A stretch of DNA of 62,598 nt from an uncultured Bacteroidales bacterium (GTDB taxonomy: Bacteria > Bacteroidota > Bacteroidia > Bacteroidales > UBA932), in assembly GCA_947303465.1 (NCBI GenBank), contig CAMYYI010000009.1, positions 1 through 62,598 of the forward strand, in the 5' to 3' direction. Positions 33,886-41,692 of the stretch are shown piece by piece. Position numbers and translations under genes: made by a program. Within the stretch, counting starts at the first letter, position 1; each line of letters starts with the position of its first letter. The notes below the pieces were generated by a model. The model ran no database searches and was not told the origin of the DNA. It worked only from the letters and a program-made list of their open reading frames with translations.

Positions 33886-35226
33886 ATGAAAAGACTGCTT
33901 GGCATAGTCCTTCTTTTAACTGCGGAATTAAGTCTCTCCGCGCAGGGTCTCGCGCCCGGGGATGTGCGTGCCGACGTACGCCGTGCGGCCGACTGGTTCG
34001 CGGGTTACCGCTACGAAGCGCCAGCCCGGTCACCGGAGGCCCCGTCCGGCTTCAAGCCATTCAATATCAGCACATATGCACGCCACGGAGCACGCCTTTA
34101 CAGCAAGGAGTCGCTGTACGACCAGATGCACACCCTGATGACGGAAGCCGGCAAGGCGGGGAAGCTCACCCCGCTGGGCCGGGAGCTTCTTGAGCGCAGC
34201 GAGGCAGTTTATGAAATAGTTCGTGGGCGCGCGTACGACCTTACCGAATACGGACAGGAGCAGCACCGCATGGTTGCCGGACGTATAATGAAAGCATGGA
34301 AGCCGGCGTTCAGGGCGCGCAGGACCATAGTGGCCCGTTCTACCCAGACCAACCGCACCATTCTTTCCATGACGGCGGCGCTGGACGAATACCGGCGGCT
34401 GGACCGCGGGTTGAATATATGCTTCGATGCTTCCGCTGCCGACATGGGGGTGCTGAATCCCACCAGCAAGTATAACCCGCGGGCGGAGGAGCGCGACTGG
34501 AGCCGCTCATTCGAGGCCGATACGGCCCGATGGAACCCGGCCTTCAAGGCGCTGTGGAAGGAGAATCTGGACCCGGATCACTATTTCGGGCGCTTCTTCA
34601 CCGACCCTTCCGTGGTGCTGCCGGTGTTCAGGAACTACGTGAACGCCGCCCGTATGTTCTACTTCTATCTCGCTTTCTCTGAGACACTTGGACCGGAGGA
34701 GTCGCTTATGTACCTTATGGATCCGGAGGACGCCTGGAAAGCCTGGGAGTGCGAGAATTTCCGCATGTACAGCTGCTGTGGCAACACCCCGCTCTACCAT
34801 GGGCGCAACTGGGCGCTGGAGGAGGCTCTGGTAAGGGACTTTGTGAAGTACTGGGATGAAGATGTAGCCGGCGGGGATGTAGCGGCCCGCCTGCGTTTCG
34901 GGCACGATTACAAGATCTCGGGAGCTCTGGTGATGCTTGGCGCCGAAGGGTGGACAGCGTGCGAGGAGGACCCTCATAGGGTGGGAATGATTTACGACTT
35001 CGGGCATATGCCTATGGCTTCTACGCTGCTGTTTGCATTGTACCGGAACCGCGGCGGCGAAGTGCTGGTGCGCTGCTCACTGGATGAAGTGCCCCAGCAT
35101 TTCCCTATTGCCTGCTACCGCGACAGGAAAGGGCGCCAGTGGCCGGACTTCTACCGCTGGGATGACTTCCGCGCCTGGTGCAATGTGCGCCTGGCTCTTG
35201 CCGACCATATTTTGGAAACCACTTAG
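33886..35226 (+). CDS. Histidine-type acid phosphatase (His_Phos_2), secreted
   Basis: A 446-aa protein with signal peptide MKRLLGIVLLLTAELSLSAQ. The catalytic loop is STYARHGARL with the phosphorylated His, and RLRFGHDYK gives the HD acid. Overall length and spacing match the branch-2 histidine phosphatases (phytase/MINPP-like). It is paralogous to the gene at 26875 (shared FGHD region and C-terminal PLxxDLP/FYRWDDF-type ends) but lacks the palindromic insertion, which gives a natural comparison. It ends 1 nt before the polyferredoxin ATG, though a functional link is not obvious. Confidence 0.88.
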   Translation: MKRLLGIVLLLTAELSLSAQGLAPGDVRADVRRAADWFAGYRYEAPARSPEAPSGFKPFNISTYARHGARLYSKESLYDQMHTLMTEAGKAGKLTPLGRELLERSEAVYEIVRGRAYDLTEYGQEQHRMVAGRIMKAWKPAFRARRTIVARSTQTNRTILSMTAALDEYRRLDRGLNICFDASAADMGVLNPTSKYNPRAEERDWSRSFEADTARWNPAFKALWKENLDPDHYFGRFFTDPSVVLPVFRNYVNAARMFYFYLAFSETLGPEESLMYLMDPEDAWKAWECENFRMYSCCGNTPLYHGRNWALEEALVRDFVKYWDEDVAGGDVAARLRFGHDYKISGALVMLGAEGWTACEEDPHRVGMIYDFGHMPMASTLLFALYRNRGGEVLVRCSLDEVPQHFPIACYRDRKGRQWPDFYRWDDFRAWCNVRLALADHILETT

Positions 35227-35227
35227 T

Positions 35228-36754
35228 ATGTTAAGAAAAATAAGAATTTGTTTGGCGGTGTTGTGCTTTATTGGTGTGACACTGCTGTTTGTGGGTATAG
35301 GCCACGGCTGGTGGGGCTGGCTGGCGAAGCTTCAGCTGCTGCCTGCTACCATGCGGCTTATCGGGAGTTTCACTCTCGGCAACGCTGCGGTTGTTCTGGG
35401 TATCTTGCTGATTACCTGGATCTTCGGTCGCATTTACTGCTCTGTTCTATGCCCTCTGGGAGTGTTTCAGGATCTGATTATCTGGCTGCGGCGTACGCTG
35501 GGCCGGAAGATCAAGCCTCTGCGCAAGAAGTTCAATTTCAATAAGGAGCGCCGCTGGGTGCGGTACCCGGTTACGGCGGCTTTCATCGCTTGCGTCATTG
35601 TTGATTTGCAGCTGGTGGTGTCTTTGCTTGGCCCTTACAGCGCCTACGGCCGCATGGTGCATGCCGTGGTTGGCGGCGGGCCGGTCCCGCTGCTTGTTGC
35701 TGCCGGTGTAACCTGCGTTGTCATAGTGCTATGTGCCTGGATTTGGGGGCGGGCATGGTGCAACGTCATTTGCCCTGTTGGTACCGTTCTGGGCTGCGTC
35801 AGCAAATACTCGCTGTTTGGCGTGATGGTTAATACTGACAAGTGTGTGGAGTGCGGCGCCTGCCAGCACATCTGCAAGGCGTCCTGCCTGGACAGCAGCA
35901 CCAGATCCATTGATCACTCGCGTTGCGTAGCTTGCTTCGATTGTGTCGATTTCTGTAAAGTCGGAGCTATAGAGTTCGGCCGTGGTTCCGCTTCGCCGGA
36001 GTCGGCTCCGGGCGACTTCGCTTCGCTCATCCCTCCCACCGCTGATGCGGCGGGCCCCTCCCGTTCACGTGGCCACGGGCGGCCACGGTCTCCGGAGCCG
36101 ACTCCGGCAGCCGCTACACCACGGCCGGACGAAGGCCGACGGGCGTTCATCGCAACAAGCGCTGCATTAATAGGTGCTGGTATTTCCGCAAAAGCGCAAG
36201 AAATGAAATTAGATGGCGGATTGGCTCCGATGGAGGCGAAGACCGCAATAGAGCGGGAGCCGAGGCTGGTGCCGCCGGGCGCGGGGAGCGTAAAGAACTT
36301 CTATGACCGCTGTACCGCCTGCCAGCTCTGCGTTGCCTCCTGCCCTAACGGCGTGTTGCGCCCTTCCACGGACCTGGATCACCTTCTGCAGCCGCAGATG
36401 GGCTACGAAAACGGATTCTGCCGTCCGGAGTGCACGGCATGCTCCGAAGTCTGTCCTGCAGGAGCGATAGTAAAACTGGACCGTGATGCAAAAACGCTCG
36501 TACGCATAGGTACGGCAACTGTCAACCCCGAGCTCTGCCTGGCCGCAAAGGGCGATGCAGGCTGCGGCAAATGCGCCAGTGAGTGCCCTATGGGGGCTAT
36601 TATGATGGTGGCTATTCCGGAGTCCCCGGGACACCGCCGCCCGGTCGTAGCTGAAGAGCAGTGCATCGGCTGCGGCAAATGCGAATACCTTTGCCCGTCG
36701 CGCCCGGTAAGTGCTATCAGCGTTAAAGGCCTTGAAACCCATATAAGCAAATGA
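35228..36754 (+). CDS. Membrane-bound polyferredoxin (NapH/CcoG-like, Fer4_5) with extra 4Fe-4S modules
   Basis: A 508-aa protein from ATG 35228. Four or five hydrophobic segments (about 7-26, 40-62, 115-135, 150-175) include the Fer4_5 motifs GRIYCSVLCPLGVFQD and GRAWCNVICPVGTVLG. Two 4Fe-4S sites (CVECGACQHICKASC; CVACFDCVDFC) follow at about 200-250. A second Tat-like hydrophobic stretch (RRAFIATSAALIGAGISA) comes next, then three more Cys clusters (CTACQLCVASCP, CTACSEVCP, CIGCGKCEYLCP). Residues about 251-300 between the two halves are encoded by a family A palindrome. It probably carries electrons through the membrane to the following Tat-exported aldo/keto reductase (ATGA overlap). Confidence 0.85.
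   Translation: MLRKIRICLAVLCFIGVTLLFVGIGHGWWGWLAKLQLLPATMRLIGSFTLGNAAVVLGILLITWIFGRIYCSVLCPLGVFQDLIIWLRRTLGRKIKPLRKKFNFNKERRWVRYPVTAAFIACVIVDLQLVVSLLGPYSAYGRMVHAVVGGGPVPLLVAAGVTCVVIVLCAWIWGRAWCNVICPVGTVLGCVSKYSLFGVMVNTDKCVECGACQHICKASCLDSSTRSIDHSRCVACFDCVDFCKVGAIEFGRGSASPESAPGDFASLIPPTADAAGPSRSRGHGRPRSPEPTPAAATPRPDEGRRAFIATSAALIGAGISAKAQEMKLDGGLAPMEAKTAIEREPRLVPPGAGSVKNFYDRCTACQLCVASCPNGVLRPSTDLDHLLQPQMGYENGFCRPECTACSEVCPAGAIVKLDRDAKTLVRIGTATVNPELCLAAKGDAGCGKCASECPMGAIMMVAIPESPGHRRPVVAEEQCIGCGKCEYLCPSRPVSAISVKGLETHISK
35977..36127 (+). repeat. Family A in-frame palindromic element, copy 3 (inside polyferredoxin)
   Basis: Outer inverted arms come in two blocks: 35977-35986 with 36118-36127 (10 of 10) and 35995-36011 with 36092-36108 (17 of 17). 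The 37-nt core at 36052-36088 is identical to copies 1 and 2. The inner hairpin stem is CCGC/GCGG. This copy is read in a different frame (GPSRSRGHGRPRS) from copies 1 and 2 but again without a stop. Confidence 0.9.
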
Positions 36755-36756
36755 CC

Positions 36757-38103
36757 ATGGACAGGAGAGACTTTTTGAAGAAATCTGCAGTCGCTACCAC
36801 AGCGACCGGACTGACAGCATGTGGTTTGGTCCCCGGCCCAGTCCGGATAAAAGGAGAAGCTCCTTCTCAGGAAAAGGCCAGAGAAATAACAGGTAACGTA
36901 CCCCAGCACTACCCGGGAGTGGGTTTACTTGGCTACGGATGCATGCGATGGCCCATGGCCAAAGGCGATGACGGCAAGGAGGCAATAGACCAGGAAGCCG
37001 TGAACGCCCTGGTGGACGAGGCTCTTGCCCACGGAGTCAACTACTTCGACACTTCACCCGTGTACCTGCAAGGAAAATCGGAGGAAGCCACCGCCATAGC
37101 CCTCAACCGTCATCCGCGCGAGGAATGGCTCCTGGCCACCAAACTTTCCAACTTTACCAATCCGACTTACAGCAATTCCGTAAAGATGTACCGCCGTTCG
37201 CTGAAAATCTTCCAGACGGACCATATTGACTACTACCTGTTGCACTCCATAGGCAACGCCATGGACTTCAAGCTGCGCTTTGGAAACACAGGCATCATGG
37301 ACTTCCTGTTGAAAGAAAGGGCGGCCGGGCGCATACGCAACCTGGGCTTCTCTATCCACAGCCACAAAGAAGGCTTCGACAGCATGATGGAACTGCACGA
37401 CCAGTATCATTGGGACTTCGTTCAGATTCAGATGAATTATATAGACTGGACGCATGCAGGAGGCCGGAATACAAACGCCGATTACATGTATTCGGAGCTG
37501 GCCCGACGCGACATCCCGGTAGTGATTATGGAGCCGTTGCGCGGAGGCGCACTCGCCACTCTCACAAAGGGTCAGACGGCACAGCTGAAAGCGATAGAGC
37601 CGGACCGCAGCGTGGCCTCATGGGCATTCCGTTTCTGCGGCAGCTTCCCAAAAGTCCTGACGGTGCTGAGCGGAATGACCTACATGGAGCATCTGGAAGA
37701 CAATCTGGACACCTTCTGCGACTTCAAATCCCTGAACGAGACCGAGTTTGCCCTGCTGGAAGATATTGCAGACGGTCGCGTGCGCTTCCCTCTTGTAGGC
37801 TGCACAGGCTGCCAGTACTGCATGCCCTGTCCGTACGGCATAGACATCCCCGGCATATTCCGCTTCTACGACAACAATATTGTGGAAGACAGCTATGTGA
37901 GTTCCACCGAGCAGAAGGGCTATGCACGTGCCCGCAGGCGCTATCTGGCCGCTTACGACAAGGCAGTGGAATCTATCCGCCAGGCCGATCACTGCATCAG
38001 CTGCGGCGAATGTGCCAAGCACTGCCCGCAGCATATACGCATACCTCGCGAGCTGCACAGAATAGACGAATACATAGAGAACCTTAAACAGGACAAGCTT
38101 TAG
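36757..38103 (+). CDS. Tat-exported aldo/keto reductase with C-terminal 4Fe-4S domain
   Basis: A 448-aa protein from ATG 36757. The Tat signal is RRDFLKKSAVATTATGLTACG, ending in a possible lipobox Cys. The TIM-barrel aldo/keto reductase domain covers about 45-340 (GLLGYGCMRWP, YFDTSPVYLQGKSEEA, DYYLLHSIGN). Cys clusters follow: CTGCQYCMPCPYGIDIP and CISCGECAKHCPQHIRIP. This domain pairing is known in anaerobes (aldo/keto reductase with ferredoxin C-terminus). The upstream membrane polyferredoxin overlaps by 4 nt (or ends 2 nt before this ATG), suggesting an exported redox pair fed with electrons from the membrane. Substrate unknown. Confidence 0.9.
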   Translation: MDRRDFLKKSAVATTATGLTACGLVPGPVRIKGEAPSQEKAREITGNVPQHYPGVGLLGYGCMRWPMAKGDDGKEAIDQEAVNALVDEALAHGVNYFDTSPVYLQGKSEEATAIALNRHPREEWLLATKLSNFTNPTYSNSVKMYRRSLKIFQTDHIDYYLLHSIGNAMDFKLRFGNTGIMDFLLKERAAGRIRNLGFSIHSHKEGFDSMMELHDQYHWDFVQIQMNYIDWTHAGGRNTNADYMYSELARRDIPVVIMEPLRGGALATLTKGQTAQLKAIEPDRSVASWAFRFCGSFPKVLTVLSGMTYMEHLEDNLDTFCDFKSLNETEFALLEDIADGRVRFPLVGCTGCQYCMPCPYGIDIPGIFRFYDNNIVEDSYVSSTEQKGYARARRRYLAAYDKAVESIRQADHCISCGECAKHCPQHIRIPRELHRIDEYIENLKQDKL

Positions 38104-38129
38104 GGCTTGGAGCCAGGCTTTACGGCGAT

Positions 38130-38168
38130 AAAACGCGGACCCGGGAAAAGTTGCCGGGCTCGCGTTTT
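38130..38168 (+). terminator. Terminator after the aldo/keto reductase gene
   Basis: Stem AAAACGCG/CGCGTTTT with inner CCGG/CCGG and a GAAAAGTT-type loop, followed by an AT-rich stretch. The following 38169-38430 region is AT-rich and gene-free and carries the second SusC promoter region. Confidence 0.75.
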
Positions 38169-38300
38169 AAAATTATTTAATAAATTATTTGAAGTATTGT
38201 AGCCAATATTCTTTTGTATCAAAACGAATGCCCCCGATTACAGTATCAATTTGTAACCGGTTTTTTGATAATCGCCCTCTGGCGCCGTTCTGGGCTTTTA

Positions 38301-38311
38301 TATAATATTTG
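38301..38311 (+). promoter_or_regulatory. Candidate promoter region of the second susC
   Basis: TATAATATTTG resembles the Bacteroidota -7 box with one spacing deviation. It would leave an AT-rich leader of roughly 110 nt before ATG 38431. No ECF sigma/FecR pair is adjacent, and this SusC lacks STN, so control must differ from the first locus. No two-component gene is seen nearby. Confidence 0.35.
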
Positions 38312-38430
38312 TTTATTAAAAAAATAGTAAGTAACTTGCGTCGAATTTTTTGCGCTTACGAAGATACCCTCATTTAATTGGGCTATTAGTATAGTTAGTA
38401 TAATTTATTGTTTAATTAAAAGTAATGCTT

Positions 38431-41400
38431 ATGAAAAAAGCAAAACTGTTCTTCAGTGCTTTGTTCCTGTTCCTTGGCACGATGCTTTCTGCTCAGAACG
38501 TCACCGTCAAGGGTACAGTAACAGATGCTTCGAACGGGGAAACCGTCCCCGCAGCTTCCATCATCCTTCAAGGCACGACCCAGGGTGTTGTTGCGGATGA
38601 TCTGGGTAACTTCTCCATCTCGGCGCCTCGTAACGGTGTGCTGGTCGTTTCCCTGATCGGCTACAAGACCGCTACGATACCTGTGGAGGGTCGCTCATCC
38701 ATCAGCATCGCCCTGCAGCCGGATTCCCAGTTCCTGGATGATGTTATCGTCGTTGCCTTCGGTAAGACGACGAGAGAGGCTTTTACCGGATCAGTGAAGG
38801 TTTTGGATGATGAGAAACTGGCTCTGTCCCAGGTTACTAACGTAACTGACGCTCTTGCCGGTCAGGTTGCTGGCGTGCAGCTCATTTCTTCCAACGGCGC
38901 TCCCGGTTCTTCAGCAACCATCCGCGTTCGTGGTATTTCTTCCATCAACGCAGGTAAGGATCCGCTCATCGTTGTTGACGGTGTTCCTTACGACGGTGAC
39001 ATGAACAACATCGCTCCCAGCGATATCGAGTCCATGACCGTCCTCAAGGATGCTGCTTCCAACGCTCTGTACGGTGCCCGTGGCGCCAACGGCGTTATCA
39101 TGATCACCACCAAAAAGGGTAAGCGTGGCCAGGCTCTGGTATCTTTCGATGCCAAGGTCGGTGTAAACACCAAGGCTCTTCAGGAATATGAGACCATCTC
39201 CGATCCCCGTGCATATTATGAGCAGCACTACAGGGCTCTCTATAATTACTACACCGGAGATGCCGCTACCGGTGGACTCGGCCTCTCAGCCAGTGAGGGC
39301 TACATGCGTGCGAACGAGAATCTGTTCAATGCAGCAACCGGCGGTCTTGGTTATCAGACTTATACCATCCCCGACGGACAGTATGCAATCGGCCGCAACG
39401 GCAAGTTCAATCCTGCCGCCACCGAGGGCTACGTGCTCGGCGACTTCCTCGTAATGCATGACAACTGGGCAAACGAAGTCTATCGCAAGGGTCTCCGTCA
39501 GGAGTACACCGTTACCGTTTCCGGTGCTCAGGACAGGATGTCTTACTATTCTTCCGTGAGCTACCTGGACAACAACGGTATTACCGACAAGTCCGACCAC
39601 AAGCGTCTCGCCGCCCGTCTTAAGGGTGACTACCAGGCCAAAGACTGGCTCAAGGTCGGTGCCAACATGTCCTACACCAAGTTCGAGTTCAACTCTCTGG
39701 GCAACAACGGTAGCGACGGCAACACCGGCAATATCTGGGCTTACACTTCACAGATTGCGCCTATCTATCCTCTCTATGTCAGGAACGCCGACGGTTCCCA
39801 GTACTATGACGGAAACGGCATCGCCCTTCTCGACCATGGTAACGGAAACCTCAACAACGGTGGTATTCCCGGTACTTCCCGTCCTTTCATCACGGATGCA
39901 AACCCTGTGCTCGCGAACCTGTACAACACCCGCAATTCCGAGGGTAACGCACTGTCCGCCCAGGGCTATGTGGATGTTGAAATCATCAAGGGCCTGACCT
40001 TTACTTTCAACGCATCCGCCACCCTGGACGAGACCCGTTCCAACTATGTCTACAACCCTTACTACGGCCAGTTCCGTACAACCGGCGGTACCACTGAGGT
40101 ATATCACAGCCGCTCTTATGCATGGAACACCCAGCAGCTTCTCAACTACTCCAGGGACTTCGGTCTCCACACAATCGGCGTCCTGCTCGGCCACGAGTAC
40201 TATAACAACAAGTACTACTTCCTGGGCGGTTCCAAGAGCCACATGTTCTCCCAGTCCAACAAGGAGCTCGACGGTGCAGTCGTCGACGGCCAGGGTGCCA
40301 CTTCATACCAGACCGAGTACAACAACGAGGGTTACTTCTCCCGCGTACAGTACGACTATGCAGACCGTTACTTTGTCTCCGGATCCTTCCGTCGTGACGC
40401 TTCTTCCAGGTTCCATCCCGATCACCGTTGGGGTAACTTCTGGAGCGCCGGCGCAGCGTGGATTATCAGCAAGGAAAACTGGTTCTCCGCTCCTTGGGTA
40501 GACGACCTCAAGTTCAAGGCTTCCATAGGTAGCCAGGGTAACGACGCCATCGGTTCCTACAGGTACACCGATGTCTTCCAGATTGTCCCTTCAGACGGCG
40601 AGGTTTCAACCATCTTCTCCACTAAGGGTAATCCCGAGATCACCTGGGAAACCAACACCAACATTAACGCCGGTGTCGAGTTCTCACTCCTTCGCAACCG
40701 CATCAACGGTAGCATCGAGTACTTCAACCGCAAGACCACCGACATGTTGTTCCCTACTCCCGTTGCTCCTTCACAGGGCTATTCCTCTATATATAAGAAT
40801 GTAGGTGACATGAACAACCGCGGTGTAGAAGGCGACTTCAACTTCGGTATCATCAGCACCAAGGATGTCCAGTGGGATATCAACGCCAATATTTCTTACC
40901 TCAAGAATACCGTGGCTCTGCTCGCTGACAACGTGAAGGATTCCGAGGCTTACGACGCAGACCTTAACAAGTATGAAGGTTTCACCAGCGGCGGTTTCTT
41001 CATTACCGAGGGTGTTCCTATGTACACTTGGTACACCTACGAGTACGCAGGTGTAGATGAGGCTACCGGCAAGTCCCTCTGGTGGAAGAACATCCTCGAT
41101 GATGAGGGTAAACCTACCGGACGCGAAAAGACCGACGAGTATTCCAAGGCTACAAAATACCTGACCAACGCTTCTACGCTTGCTCCTGTATTCGGTGGCT
41201 TCGGCACCACTCTCCGTGCTTACGGCTTCGACTTCTCTGTCAACTTTACCTATCAGCTTGGCGGTACCCAGTACGACAGCACCTACGCAAGGTTCATGTA
41301 CTCTCCTACCTCCAGCCAGACCGGTTTCAACTACCACAAGGATCTGTACAACGCCTGGACTCCCGAGAATACCAAGACTGATATTCCTCGCTTCCAGTAT

Positions 41401-41673
41401 GGCGATTCCAACAGCAACTCACAGTCTACGCGCTTCCTTACCACCGCTTCTTATCTGAACCTGCAGAACGTCAACGTAGGTTACACCTTCCCTGAGAAGT
41501 GGACCTCCAAGATTGGTATCAGCGCCCTCAGGCTCTATGCTGCAGCCGAGAACCTTTACTACTGGTCTGCCCGCAAGGGTTTCGATCCTCGCCAGAGCTT
41601 CTCTGCTTCTACCAATGCTGCAAACTACTCTCCTATGAGGACTGTTTCCGGCGGTATTACACTTAAATTCTAA
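38431..41673 (+). CDS. SusC/RagA TonB-dependent outer-membrane transporter (no STN domain)
   Basis: A 1080-aa protein from ATG 38431 (MKKAKLFFSALFLFLGTMLSAQ signal). The carboxypeptidase-regulatory-like domain (VKGTVTDASNGETVPAASI) is followed directly by the plug (DDVIVVAFGKTTREAFTGSV; GANGVIMITTKKGKRG) and the barrel, ending in GGITLKF. Codons are strongly biased to ATC, GGT, CGT, GCT and TTC, and ATA is nearly absent, unlike neighbouring genes; this is the usual mark of very high expression. It is followed at 19 nt by susD. Ligand unknown; the downstream protease could supply peptides. Confidence 0.95.
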   Translation: MKKAKLFFSALFLFLGTMLSAQNVTVKGTVTDASNGETVPAASIILQGTTQGVVADDLGNFSISAPRNGVLVVSLIGYKTATIPVEGRSSISIALQPDSQFLDDVIVVAFGKTTREAFTGSVKVLDDEKLALSQVTNVTDALAGQVAGVQLISSNGAPGSSATIRVRGISSINAGKDPLIVVDGVPYDGDMNNIAPSDIESMTVLKDAASNALYGARGANGVIMITTKKGKRGQALVSFDAKVGVNTKALQEYETISDPRAYYEQHYRALYNYYTGDAATGGLGLSASEGYMRANENLFNAATGGLGYQTYTIPDGQYAIGRNGKFNPAATEGYVLGDFLVMHDNWANEVYRKGLRQEYTVTVSGAQDRMSYYSSVSYLDNNGITDKSDHKRLAARLKGDYQAKDWLKVGANMSYTKFEFNSLGNNGSDGNTGNIWAYTSQIAPIYPLYVRNADGSQYYDGNGIALLDHGNGNLNNGGIPGTSRPFITDANPVLANLYNTRNSEGNALSAQGYVDVEIIKGLTFTFNASATLDETRSNYVYNPYYGQFRTTGGTTEVYHSRSYAWNTQQLLNYSRDFGLHTIGVLLGHEYYNNKYYFLGGSKSHMFSQSNKELDGAVVDGQGATSYQTEYNNEGYFSRVQYDYADRYFVSGSFRRDASSRFHPDHRWGNFWSAGAAWIISKENWFSAPWVDDLKFKASIGSQGNDAIGSYRYTDVFQIVPSDGEVSTIFSTKGNPEITWETNTNINAGVEFSLLRNRINGSIEYFNRKTTDMLFPTPVAPSQGYSSIYKNVGDMNNRGVEGDFNFGIISTKDVQWDINANISYLKNTVALLADNVKDSEAYDADLNKYEGFTSGGFFITEGVPMYTWYTYEYAGVDEATGKSLWWKNILDDEGKPTGREKTDEYSKATKYLTNASTLAPVFGGFGTTLRAYGFDFSVNFTYQLGGTQYDSTYARFMYSPTSSQTGFNYHKDLYNAWTPENTKTDIPRFQYGDSNSNSQSTRFLTTASYLNLQNVNVGYTFPEKWTSKIGISALRLYAAAENLYYWSARKGFDPRQSFSASTNAANYSPMRTVSGGITLKF

Positions 41674-41692
41674 TTGTCAGGAGGATTATTAT

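Noticed and set aside
38169..38430. Riboswitch or small RNA in the AT-rich leader of the second susC
   Set aside because: No conserved aptamer core or strong paired structure could be made out by eye; only promoter-like motifs are visible.
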